Origin: a virus | Length of the DNA stretch: 27,108 nucleotides | Virus record (IMG/VR): IMGVR_UViG_3300032287_004611 | Span: 1 to 27,108 of that record | Direction: 5' to 3' (one strand) | The notes under the pieces: generated by a model | Databases searched by the model: none | Seen by the model: only the letters and a program-made list of their open reading frames with translations | Told to the model about the DNA's origin: nothing | In this document: positions 1-7,766 of the stretch, in pieces | Numbering within the stretch: the stretch's first letter is position 1 | How the letters are laid out: each line of letters begins with the position of its first letter | Made by a program: the position numbers and the translations under genes

Positions 1-2
1 AC

Positions 3-557
3 ATAGAGGATTTTTTAACGACCGAAGAATGTCTGTCAATCATAGAATTAGGGGAGTCATCGGATTTAATTCAGATGAAGTCATCACTTGTTGTTAATGG
101 AAAAGTGATGGCAGAAAATGTTGAATATACAGGAAATAAAAGAATGGGGACATATTTTATCGATGAACTGTTAATCCTACCGATCATAAAAAATTTAAGT
201 GACAAAATTGTAAATCTTTCGAATGAATTGAATCCTTATAAAGGAATAGTGTATAAAGGAGTACCAAAATATTCATTTAATAGATATGGCATTGGGGATT
301 TTTTAGATTGGCATCCAGATAGTCACGAAATTGCAAACGGTGCAACAATCACTTACATCGTTCAATTAAATGAAGAATACGAAAACGGAGAGGTCCAGTA
401 TTTAATAAACGATGTTGAACATTCAGTACCTAAAAAGAAAGGCAGTGTTTTTATCTTTGATTCAAATATTGTACATTCTGTGAAAGAGATAACGAAAGGA
501 ACTAGATATTCAATAAATGTGTGGCCTTCTAAGGAGATTAAAAAAACATTACTATAA
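3..557 (+). CDS. 2OG-Fe(II) oxygenase (prolyl 4-hydroxylase-like), 5' partial
   Basis: The frame is open from the left edge, so the true start lies outside the window. An ATG at 75 exists, but the codons before it read IEDFLTTEECLSIIEL, the typical N-terminal stretch of P4H-like oxygenases, so 75 is an internal methionine. Counting from that Met, the Fe(II) ligands are H80-x-D82 and H134, and R144 in GTRYSINVW is the likely 2-oxoglutarate anchor. The family hydroxylates protein or small-molecule substrates; the substrate here is unknown. It is the first visible member of the + strand modification cassette. Its TAA overlaps the ATG of the next gene (TAATG), which implies translational coupling. 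The C-terminus is KKTLL, part of a motif shared across the cassette. Confidence 0.85.
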   Translation: MEDFLTTEECLSIIELGESSDLIQMKSSLVVNGKVMAENVEYTGNKRMGTYFIDELLILPIIKNLSDKIVNLSNELNPYKGIVYKGVPKYSFNRYGIGDFLDWHPDSHEIANGATITYIVQLNEEYENGEVQYLINDVEHSVPKKKGSVFIFDSNIVHSVKEITKGTRYSINVWPSKEIKKTLL

Positions 558-1348
558 TGCTAGTAGATAATAAATTTTTCTATTTAAGTTTACCTAGGTG
601 CGCATCAACATCATTCCATTATTCCTGCTTGGTTAACGGGATAGATGCTCAAACATATAATGGGGAATGGGAGAAATCAAATGCAGGTATCGATTTTAAA
701 TCAGTAGACAAATTGAAGTTGATGGATTACATCTATCATGGACATGAATCGATCATAGAGCTGCAATCTAAATTCGGAAACGGTTATCCAGTGATTTCAG
801 TAAGAAGACAGAGGCATGAAAGATTTTATTCCTTCTATAAGCACATTCTATTCGATTTTAAAAGACTTGGCTTTATTAGATTCTATGATGCATTTTCTAA
901 ATTATCCCTTGATGAGCTATTCTTTTTTACTAGAGAAGATATTACAAACAAAAAACAAAGATGGAACATCATCTGTGATTACTTGATCGACAGAGAACTA
1001 TTGGAAGAAAGGGTAGATATATCAGTAACATCAAAATTCAGAAAATCAGAGGAAGAATATTTTAAGAGGGACAAAAAGGGATATGTGGTTAATATGATAG
1101 ATATATTGCTGACGCCAATTTCTTTTTGGACAAACAACGACCCCAATATAATTTGGTTTGATTTCGAAGAGCTAGAAAAATTGGAGAACTGGGTTTCTGA
1201 CAAGATAGGGAAGCCGTTCCGATTACATCCAGTAAATTCGAGTAAACACATGGACTGTAAAATAGCTCTGGATGATAATTTTAGGAAAAGGTATGACAAA
1301 ATATATGATTATTATGACTTTCCAAAGAATAACAAGACCCTGATATGA
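557..1348 (+). CDS. Sulfotransferase-like P-loop protein
   Basis: 263 aa. The N-terminus has a beta-strand followed by LPRCASTS (residues 12-19), the 5'-phosphosulfate-binding loop of sulfotransferases. VISVRRQRHERFYSF (about 79-93) matches the 3'-phosphate-binding strand and helix, with the expected Arg and Ser. Family knowledge: transfer of sulfate from PAPS to a sugar, peptide or small molecule. The acceptor cannot be told. Start and stop are both coupled: TAATG with the upstream oxygenase and ATGA with the downstream zinc ribbon. The C-terminus is NNKTLI. The overlapping 106-aa minus-strand frame is a shadow. Confidence 0.75.
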   Translation: MLVDNKFFYLSLPRCASTSFHYSCLVNGIDAQTYNGEWEKSNAGIDFKSVDKLKLMDYIYHGHESIIELQSKFGNGYPVISVRRQRHERFYSFYKHILFDFKRLGFIRFYDAFSKLSLDELFFFTREDITNKKQRWNIICDYLIDRELLEERVDISVTSKFRKSEEEYFKRDKKGYVVNMIDILLTPISFWTNNDPNIIWFDFEELEKLENWVSDKIGKPFRLHPVNSSKHMDCKIALDDNFRKRYDKIYDYYDFPKNNKTLI

Positions 1349-1632
1349 TCGATTACAAAGAAATATTTGAAGCTTGGAAGGCGTCGTTTAAGCCTAATCA
1401 GCAACAGGAGGAATTAGCACAAAAAAGACTTAATGTATGTCTAGGATGTGATCAAAGAAGAGAGGCATTAAAGGGTGTTAAATGGTCAGCGTATTGCAGC
1501 GATTGTGGATGTCCAATAAATAAAAAAATCTTCTCTAAACATTATAATCCATGCACAAAAGGGTATTGGGAGGAGGTTGACTCTGAATATATGAAGCCAT
1601 CTCCGGGAAAAAATACCAACACTATAATTTAA
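1345..1632 (+). CDS. Small Cys-rich zinc-ribbon-like protein
   Basis: 95 aa with C32-x2-C35, C51-x2-C54-x-C56-P and C70, a pattern suited to one or two Zn sites or an Fe-S site. The N-terminal 30 residues look helical (EIFEAWKASF). I recognise no enzyme domain. It overlaps the sulfotransferase-like gene by 4 nt (ATGA), so it belongs to the same transcript and may be an accessory or adaptor protein. The C-terminus NTNTII again finishes in two branched hydrophobics. Function unknown. Confidence 0.75.
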   Translation: MIDYKEIFEAWKASFKPNQQQEELAQKRLNVCLGCDQRREALKGVKWSAYCSDCGCPINKKIFSKHYNPCTKGYWEEVDSEYMKPSPGKNTNTII

Positions 1633-1642
1633 GGTATATACA

Positions 1643-1649
1643 ATAAATA
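1643..1649 (+). promoter_or_regulatory. ATAAATA box ahead of the ATP-grasp-Hint gene
   Basis: The 26-nt gap between the zinc-ribbon gene and the ATG at 1659 is one of the few real gaps in the cassette. It contains ATAAATA, the core of the T4-type late promoter TATAAATA, 9 nt before the start. Promoter function is inferred from similarity only. Confidence 0.35.
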
Positions 1650-1658
1650 AAAAAAATC

Positions 1659-3149
1659 ATGAAAGCAACGATAATTGGCAGCGATTTGCTACAAAGCGGG
1701 GACTCTGTTAAATTTTTAGAAATAAATACCAACACCACGATTTATAATCAGGGTGCAGATTTATTAGACTATACTCAATTATTTGACGTATTAAATAATA
1801 ACAATATCACAGAATTCCATTTTATCTGGACAGAAGGGGATGCTTATAAGCCTCTCATGGAGCAATATAGATTTAAAAAAATTCTGGAGGAAAAATGTTT
1901 AGAAAATAATATTTCATTCGCGGAATATCCTGTACCTGTTGGATCTGTGACAGTTCCTTATATAGAGGATCAGCCTTATAAATTCATTCTGAGACAAGCA
2001 TTTGATACTACAGCTTTAGTTGACGAGACATACTGCGCAGATAAATTCGAATTCTTCTCCTTGATGGAGGGATCTTCATACATACCCGGAACTTATTTTG
2101 CTTCGGATAATCTAAATTTAGACTCTTTGGAATCAGTAGAGTATGAGAGAACCACAAATCCTAACACATTAATAAAAGCTAGAAGACCTAATTATAATGT
2201 TTTGGATTATCCTGCATTATATAGAATATCAAATTCAACTGAACTACAAGAACTTAAAAATTCAGCGGATCAGAATCATCTAGTTCAGGAATTCATTTTC
2301 TCCGAGGATAATTTAGTGGAAGGAAGATATTCAATAATAAGAAGTATAGACATTATATACGGCTCGAATTTGGATGTTATTAATATGGGTGGATATACAC
2401 AATCCACTATCATTCCGCTTACGTTTGCTGATGATGAGGTATTACCAGGAACTAACAAATTAAATCAGAAAAGTAGATACAAGTACATAACGAAGGAAAT
2501 AGGGAACTTCGCTAAAAATGATTATCACACTGACGACGACAGCGCGATACTAAGCTACGATGGAACACTGACAGATATTGACACCATTCAATTAGGAGAT
2601 TATGTTCGTTCTATCGATTATGTTGATTTTAATGATAATCACGCAGCAAAATTCGAGGAGGAAAAAATAGAAACCTTTGGATGGGACAGCACAATGGAAA
2701 GAGCCAATGAAACATTAGTTCAAACCCAAACTGCTTTACAGTGGATGATTTCTTCCCTGGTTGATACAATCTACATAAGAATAACCCTAGCAGACGGAAG
2801 ATCCTGGACGGACTCACCATCTGCGACATATTTTATAGAGGAGAAGGATTCGACTGCAACAAAATTTGAAAGCGTAAATAAAATGTACATCGGAGATAAA
2901 TTGGTAGTAACAGATTCCACTACAGCATCTTTAACTACGATTGCTATTACTGGTTTGGAAATGGAGCACGCTCAAAAAACTATTTACACCTTAGATTTTG
3001 AGCCATCCGATCTATTCTTGGTCGATTTTGGAGATGGAGATTTTGGGGTAATGCACAATAGCTGCTGGTGTCCTTGGAACTATTGCGGGCACTGGTGCAA
3101 TAGCAATTATTGTCCTGGGTGCGGTGACACCCCCGCACCTAAGCTTTAA
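1659..3149 (+). CDS. ATP-grasp-like protein fused to a Hint (intein-like) domain with Cys-rich C-terminal tail
   Basis: 496 aa in three parts. Residues 1-285 look ATP-grasp-like: LIKARR (171-176) would carry the ATP-binding Lys and HLVQEFI (207-213) resembles the hinge strand. Residues 295-467 look like a Hint domain: S295-AILSYDGT, then DTIQLGDYVRS (block A), a block-B-like ITLADGRSWT (375-384), a YIGDKL turn (410-415), and a C-terminal TIYTLDF...GVMHN ending in H466-N467 before S468, the usual C-terminal splice junction. The tail (468-496) has Cys at 469, 471, 476, 480, 485 and 488, with three Trp. Two oddities: Ser instead of Cys at the N-terminal junction, and no His at the block-B TxxH position (T384-D-S-P387). 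Cleavage or splicing chemistry is therefore plausible but may be altered. ATP-grasp assignment is moderate; Hint assignment is stronger. Confidence 0.7.
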   Translation: MKATIIGSDLLQSGDSVKFLEINTNTTIYNQGADLLDYTQLFDVLNNNNITEFHFIWTEGDAYKPLMEQYRFKKILEEKCLENNISFAEYPVPVGSVTVPYIEDQPYKFILRQAFDTTALVDETYCADKFEFFSLMEGSSYIPGTYFASDNLNLDSLESVEYERTTNPNTLIKARRPNYNVLDYPALYRISNSTELQELKNSADQNHLVQEFIFSEDNLVEGRYSIIRSIDIIYGSNLDVINMGGYTQSTIIPLTFADDEVLPGTNKLNQKSRYKYITKEIGNFAKNDYHTDDDSAILSYDGTLTDIDTIQLGDYVRSIDYVDFNDNHAAKFEEEKIETFGWDSTMERANETLVQTQTALQWMISSLVDTIYIRITLADGRSWTDSPSATYFIEEKDSTATKFESVNKMYIGDKLVVTDSTTASLTTIAITGLEMEHAQKTIYTLDFEPSDLFLVDFGDGDFGVMHNSCWCPWNYCGHWCNSNYCPGCGDTPAPKL

Positions 3150-3168
3150 AAAATAATTAAAAAATACA

Positions 3169-3309
3169 ATGGCAAAGAAAGAAAGAATCGAAAGACCGGC
3201 TCAGACCATCAAAGCAATTATTGCTCCAGTCTCAGCAGATTTGAAAACAAAAATGGCAACAGCATTCCAAGCAGTTGTTACTGCTATAAAAAATAAGCAT
3301 CTGGGATAA
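3169..3309 (+). CDS. 46-aa Ala/Lys-rich peptide
   Basis: A short ORF starting MAKKERIERP and ending KNKHLG, 19 nt after the ATP-grasp-Hint stop and 4 nt before the SGNH gene, in an otherwise gene-packed operon. The N-terminus is charged. The rest (about 13-43) is Ala/Val/Ile-rich with periodic Lys and could form an amphipathic helix. There are no Cys residues. It could be a small virion peptide, a substrate for the neighbouring enzymes, or a regulator. The A-rich leader before the ATG fits Bacteroidota-type initiation. Function unknown. Confidence 0.6.
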   Translation: MAKKERIERPAQTIKAIIAPVSADLKTKMATAFQAVVTAIKNKHLG

Positions 3310-3313
3310 TCCT

Positions 3314-4135
3314 ATGAAATTATTCGCTTACGGCGATAGCTGGACAGAAGGAGTAGGCGGAAATTCAGAGGAGGAAAAAACTACCGAGATACCAGAGGAA
3401 AGAACTGTCATAAGACACAAATATTGCTGGCCTAAGCAACTATCGGAATTACTTGGATGTGATTTTCAAAATGACGGGGTAGGGGCTTTCTCTAATAATG
3501 CAATATTTAATGCCATTTGCTATAAACTAAAAAACAATCTTATCAAACAAGAGGATCTCGTTGTAGTGATGTGGTCTTCATCTCTAAGAGATTCTCTACC
3601 ATTTTTTCCTGGAGATCATAGCTTTTCTATCTGGGGCGAAAGATACAAAAGCAAAAAGCATTTGTACAAATATATTTTCGATGGGGGAAACAATCTAAAT
3701 CCTGATTATGGAAGGATAGAAAAGGATTTTAAGGACTATTACATTACTAATCTATTCACAGATACCTATCACGATATAATCAATCAGAATTACATTCTGT
3801 ACCTGCAATTTGTACTTAAAAATCTAGGAATAAGATATGTTTTTTGCGATGCTTTTGACCCTATGATCAGAAAGGATATTGTTGCTGAGGTAGATAAAAC
3901 TGAATTAATAGAAAATAAAAATTACTGGGGGTATAGGGAAAAAACATTTGCAGATTTCTTAATTAATTTAAAGAGAAAGGATGTCTGGGAAGATGGAAAT
4001 TATTGGACGGATTCAACCGCAGGAAAACATCCAAGCGGATCGGGATATAAAATAATAGCAGAAGAATTGTATAGGTTTATCTCTGATAATAATCTGCTAG
4101 AACAGACTAGAATAAAAAGTTCATATTTAATATGA
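3314..4135 (+). CDS. SGNH/GDSL-like hydrolase
   Basis: 273 aa. Block I is MKLFAYGDSWTEG, with nucleophile S9 in G-D-S-W. The C-terminal block has D233 and H239 in DSTAGKHPSGSGY, matching the D..H-P-x-G-x-x signature. VVVMWSSSLRDS (83-94) could supply block III. The family contains esterases and acetyl-esterases, including carbohydrate deacetylases and acyltransferases. In this context an O-acyl modification or removal on a glycan is a reasonable guess. The C-terminus is IKSSYLI. The stop overlaps the next start (ATGA at 4132-4135). Confidence 0.8.
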   Translation: MKLFAYGDSWTEGVGGNSEEEKTTEIPEERTVIRHKYCWPKQLSELLGCDFQNDGVGAFSNNAIFNAICYKLKNNLIKQEDLVVVMWSSSLRDSLPFFPGDHSFSIWGERYKSKKHLYKYIFDGGNNLNPDYGRIEKDFKDYYITNLFTDTYHDIINQNYILYLQFVLKNLGIRYVFCDAFDPMIRKDIVAEVDKTELIENKNYWGYREKTFADFLINLKRKDVWEDGNYWTDSTAGKHPSGSGYKIIAEELYRFISDNNLLEQTRIKSSYLI

Positions 4136-4698
4136 ATTATAACATAAACAATAATTTTTGTTCAGCCGACGAAGCTAAAGAGATCATTAATTTTTGTCTT
4201 GAGCACGGAGAGCCTTTTTCTTACAAGCCAACAGAATCTTGGGATTGTAGAAGAATTTATGACCCAGCATTTAAAGAAAAAATATTCAACAGTTTAAACT
4301 CCAAATACAAAAATGGGGATTTTAAGCTATGGTTTGATTACAGCACATTCGTCCCAAAAAATTTTAATATCAGTTTAACAGCATATTACGATGGGAGATA
4401 TCTTAACTTACATAAAGATAAATCTAGTGAGCTGACAACCGTAATAGTCTTGTCAGAAGGATTCGAGGGCGGCCAATTTTCTCTATCCGAAATGGAAAAT
4501 CCTCCCTTTCATTTTGAAAGTCTGGAAGGTCTATCCCTATTTGATTTAAAATTAGGTGACAGCATATCATTTAACGGATCTTCCACTTACCACGGGGTAC
4601 TCCCTGTTATCAAAGGAACTAGATATGCTCTAAATATATGGATGACTGAAACAGATTTTGACTATCCCAAAATTAAAGTTAATAAGACCTTGTTATGA
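4132..4698 (+). CDS. 2OG-Fe(II) oxygenase (second copy)
   Basis: 188 aa. Fe ligands H94-K-D96 and H154, 2OG anchor R164 in the GTRYALNIW strand. The double-stranded beta-helix strands are readable (TTVIVLSEGFEGGQFSL, 102-118). The N-terminal NNNFCSADEAKEIINF is the usual helix start of the family. It is a diverged paralog of the oxygenase at the left edge, since both carry K-G-T-R-Y-x-x-N-x-W, and it ends NKTLL. ATGA overlaps occur at both ends. Substrate unknown. Confidence 0.85.
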   Translation: MNYNINNNFCSADEAKEIINFCLEHGEPFSYKPTESWDCRRIYDPAFKEKIFNSLNSKYKNGDFKLWFDYSTFVPKNFNISLTAYYDGRYLNLHKDKSSELTTVIVLSEGFEGGQFSLSEMENPPFHFESLEGLSLFDLKLGDSISFNGSSTYHGVLPVIKGTRYALNIWMTETDFDYPKIKVNKTLL

Positions 4699-5219
4699 GT
4701 ATTTTAATAGTAGCTTTACCTAGAACTGGGTCGACAGAATTGGGCAGATCTTTATCAGTTCAGAAAAAGTATCAGTATGGATTTGAAGTTTTTAATCCAG
4801 CAGCAAATCTTCCAGAGCCGTTAGATTTTAAAAGGATGGTGGTCAAAACAATAATTTTTCACAAGCCTAAAAACGTGGAAGAAAGGGACAGATTAGATTG
4901 GATTATTGATCTGTCTAAAAAATTTGAAGAAGTTATCCTTCTCTCAAGAAGAGATCTTATAGCATGCGCAGAAAGTTGGGCTTACTTAATTTATAAGGGG
5001 CAGGAAAAAGACTTTAAATCTATAGACCCATATATGTGGGAAAAAACACCTAATTATGATTCAGAATATGAATCAATTAAGAAATGGAACAAAGAGATAC
5101 AGTATCTGTCAGAAAGTCTAAAAATTCCTATCACTTATTATGAAGATATTTACAATTTGAATCACCCTGGCAGATTAAGAAAAGGGGATCTAAATAATTT
5201 TGAAAAGAAAATAATCTAG
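4695..5219 (+). CDS. Sulfotransferase-like P-loop protein (second copy)
   Basis: 174 aa, short for a sulfotransferase. LPRTGSTELG (8-17) is the PAPS 5'-phosphosulfate loop. VILLSRRDLIACAESW (80-95) is the 3'-phosphate-binding region with R85 and S94. The C-terminal third of typical sulfotransferases is reduced, so the acceptor site may be minimal. It starts within the stop of the preceding oxygenase (ATGA) and abuts the next gene (TAG then ATG). Two oxygenase-sulfotransferase pairs now lie in the same order in this cassette, which suggests pairwise function or duplication. The C-terminus is FEKKII. Confidence 0.75.
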   Translation: MSILIVALPRTGSTELGRSLSVQKKYQYGFEVFNPAANLPEPLDFKRMVVKTIIFHKPKNVEERDRLDWIIDLSKKFEEVILLSRRDLIACAESWAYLIYKGQEKDFKSIDPYMWEKTPNYDSEYESIKKWNKEIQYLSESLKIPITYYEDIYNLNHPGRLRKGDLNNFEKKII

Positions 5220-6470
5220 ATGAAAATATACATCCATCATTTTTATCAAAAATCTTTGTTTTATAAGATTGCTCACAACACAGAGGGTAGATCGTATAAG
5301 ATAGAAAATGGAGGGGGAAGTGTTTTATGTAGATATCGAGATATCGATATTGAGATTATTTTTAAACAAGAAATCACATTTGAAGAAGATGGGTATCATC
5401 TTCTGGACTACTTTACTGCATTTTTTAACGAAACCAACGACCCTAAGATTGGAACTATTATTCACGATAAAAAATATATGGAGGGAGAAACCCAGCAGGT
5501 CTTAAATACTTTTCTAGATTTACTAAGGGATTGTCCAGCTAATCAAAAATGGATAATAACGTATTTCAGAACAGAAAAAATACTACAAACAAAGGATATA
5601 AATTACTTTGACGAAAAATGGTCAGAAATAGAATCCATCATAAGGAAATTAAAGGGCCATCACATTGTTACTGATAATATCTTCCTGAATGATGCGATAG
5701 AATCTCAATATCCTAATTTCTATTATTCTTTTACAAACATCATCTTTCAATGGAATCAAAATTGGTCGGTTAGATGGTATTATGAGTTTAAACAAATATA
5801 TGATAAATTGAATTTTGATTATGATCTCATGTATAGCATAAAAAACCATAAAATAAACAGGGTTGAGATCATTAATGAGCTAAGCAAATTGAAGGATAGC
5901 AGGATATTACTTCAACGCAGTGATGCATTACAAAACGAGGACTATCTAAATAACTCAGGTATTATTCCGCACATAAAAATAAATTCGATCATAGGAAATA
6001 AAGACTTTGACGACATAAGCTACATAGAAAACCATAAGGGATACATGGATGTATTTTTTAGGGTTTTACCAAAAGCAAAAATGCAAATATTATGCGAAAG
6101 CTGGTCTTGGAGTAGCAAGGATTTTAAATCCCAGTATCTTTCTGAAAAAACTATTGGACTTATTCTAGCAGGAATTCCTTTTATCTCTACCCACGAGTAT
6201 CCTTTGGCAATAATAGAAAAGGTTCTTCAAGTGCCTTCTCATCCTTTTTATGAATCTTCAAAAAAATGTAAAGCAAACGGAAAAATGTTTGCCAAATTTG
6301 TTAGCGAATTTCTTAACAATTTCCAGGAGAACTATAAACTATGCAAAGAATGGTCAGATTTGGTACATCATAAATTGATGCACAAAATAGAGGAAGAAAA
6401 TTCTTTACTTGATATGATAATAAATGGTGGATTAAAAGAAGAATTTGTGATAAAAAAATCATTAATATAA
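5220..6470 (+). CDS. Putative glycosyltransferase (exostosin/fucosyltransferase-like C-terminal motif)
   Basis: 416 aa. Most of the protein is unfamiliar. LSEKTIGLILAGIPFIS (307-323) closely resembles the nucleotide-sugar-binding SEKxxxxxxxGxPFI motif of GT10/exostosin-like enzymes. ESWSWSSKDF just before it could be the preceding donor-site loop. The length suits a two-Rossmann GT-B fold. The N-terminal MKIYIHHFYQKS could be the first beta-strand. It ends VIKKSLI. The TAATG overlap with the methyltransferase indicates coupling. The family call is by motif and not certain. Confidence 0.5.
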   Translation: MKIYIHHFYQKSLFYKIAHNTEGRSYKIENGGGSVLCRYRDIDIEIIFKQEITFEEDGYHLLDYFTAFFNETNDPKIGTIIHDKKYMEGETQQVLNTFLDLLRDCPANQKWIITYFRTEKILQTKDINYFDEKWSEIESIIRKLKGHHIVTDNIFLNDAIESQYPNFYYSFTNIIFQWNQNWSVRWYYEFKQIYDKLNFDYDLMYSIKNHKINRVEIINELSKLKDSRILLQRSDALQNEDYLNNSGIIPHIKINSIIGNKDFDDISYIENHKGYMDVFFRVLPKAKMQILCESWSWSSKDFKSQYLSEKTIGLILAGIPFISTHEYPLAIIEKVLQVPSHPFYESSKKCKANGKMFAKFVSEFLNNFQENYKLCKEWSDLVHHKLMHKIEEENSLLDMIINGGLKEEFVIKKSLI

Positions 6471-7069
6471 TGGTAGAGTCCCATTGCATTTATAATAATT
6501 TAGTTACAGAGCAAACATCATACTGTGTAAGCACCTTACTGCCAAACTTTTTAAATGATGTTAGACCGGATAATATAGTAGAAATAGGTACTGCATGCGG
6601 GGGATTGACACACTTTTTGTCTGATATATGTCCGTATAGTAAAATTATAACGGTGGAAACCAAAGATTTTTATTCATATAATTTTAAAGAAAATGTCCAA
6701 AGTATAATACATGATAGTAATTCGGAGGAATTAATAAGAAACACGATGTCTCCATTTATACAATCAAACGGAAGAACAATTGTTTTTTGCGACGGAGGTA
6801 ATAAAATTACTGATTTTATAAATTACGCACCACTAATTAAAAGAGGTGATTACATATGTGTTCACGATTATTGTAAGGATAGAAATATTTTTATAAATGA
6901 ATATTACAACAAAATTTGGAATTATTGCAGATTAGTAGAATCTGACCTATCCGGAATTTGCGATGAATATGGATTAATTGACACCTATGATGAACTTCAA
7001 AGGGGTATGTGGAGGGTTAAAATAAAAGAATCGGACAAAACAAAAATTAAATCAAGGTCTTTAATATAG
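6470..7069 (+). CDS. SAM-dependent methyltransferase-like protein (CmcI-like)
   Basis: 199 aa. NIVEIGTACGG (35-45) is the SAM-binding motif I. IITVETKDF (59-67) is the motif II acidic strand. TIVFCDGGNK (103-112) followed by DYICVHDY (127-134) matches the CmcI / Methyltransf_24 pattern with a metal-compatible D-G-G and H-D. Family members O-methylate sugars and related small molecules. It is coupled to the preceding GT-like gene (TAATG) and abuts the next gene (TAG ATG). The C-terminus is KSRSLI. The methyl acceptor is unknown; a sugar would fit the neighbours. Confidence 0.7.
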   Translation: MVESHCIYNNLVTEQTSYCVSTLLPNFLNDVRPDNIVEIGTACGGLTHFLSDICPYSKIITVETKDFYSYNFKENVQSIIHDSNSEELIRNTMSPFIQSNGRTIVFCDGGNKITDFINYAPLIKRGDYICVHDYCKDRNIFINEYYNKIWNYCRLVESDLSGICDEYGLIDTYDELQRGMWRVKIKESDKTKIKSRSLI

Positions 7070-7762
7070 ATGGAAATAGTATTTACATATTTACCAATCA
7101 GACTTAAAGAAGTTACAGAAATTTATTTGAGCCATTCTATAAAAAAACTGAATGAGCAGAGTATAGTTCCTTTGATCTATTCCGATTCAGATTATTTTAT
7201 TGGGAGGGGAATGAAATATGAGTGGATAGAATTCAATATAGAGGAAAGATATAAAAGAAACAACTTATGGTCATATCCTAAGCTTAAAGTTTTATCATCA
7301 ATCTCATTTCCCTTTATTCATTTAGACAACGATCTGATTGTAAATGATTTTAATAAACTAAACAGTATCATAGAACCAAAAAAATTAAATTTGTGCTATA
7401 AACACGAACTAACAAAGGGACAGATCAACGACTTTACCGAATTGTATAAAATGTATTCTAATAATCCCCTCGATTTTAAAGATCTAAATAACACATCTAT
7501 AATAGCTTCTAATAATTATACAGACGTGAATAAAACATATCAGGAGGTTTTAGAAGTGATAGATTTAAACTACGATTTTTTTACAAAAAGGTACAATAAT
7601 ATACCTCCGATAACTCTGAACCAACAACACTTAAACAGATATTTTAAAGATATAAATTATTTATTTAGGGGGAATCCTTCTTTTATGGATCTTGAGTCTA
7701 ATGGCGTATGCCATATCGATGAAAAAAATCTTCCTAGATTTTTAATAAAGGATCTGATATAA
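7070..7762 (+). CDS. GT-A-type glycosyltransferase-like protein
   Basis: 230 aa. NNLWSYPKLKVL followed by FPFIHLDNDLIV (80-91) is the arrangement seen in phage and bacterial GT-like proteins where D86-N-D88 is the DxD metal/nucleotide-sugar motif. LNQQHLNRYF, about 100 residues later, is a typical late motif of such proteins. It is the last gene of the + strand cassette and converges on the minus-strand block 4 nt after its stop. No convincing terminator is seen there. It ends FLIKDLI, keeping the cassette's C-terminal pattern. Confidence 0.6.
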   Translation: MEIVFTYLPIRLKEVTEIYLSHSIKKLNEQSIVPLIYSDSDYFIGRGMKYEWIEFNIEERYKRNNLWSYPKLKVLSSISFPFIHLDNDLIVNDFNKLNSIIEPKKLNLCYKHELTKGQINDFTELYKMYSNNPLDFKDLNNTSIIASNNYTDVNKTYQEVLEVIDLNYDFFTKRYNNIPPITLNQQHLNRYFKDINYLFRGNPSFMDLESNGVCHIDEKNLPRFLIKDLI

Positions 7763-7766
7763 GGGT

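Noticed and set aside
979-1299. 106-aa minus-strand ORF opposite the sulfotransferase-like gene
   Set aside because: Antisense shadow of a gene with clear motifs; Ser/Leu-rich composition typical of such shadows.
2629-2829. 66-aa minus-strand ORF opposite the Hint domain
   Set aside because: Antisense shadow without a start signal.
5308-5849. Small frames on both strands inside the 416-aa GT-like gene
   Set aside because: No independent signals; explained by low-GC sequence in alternative frames.
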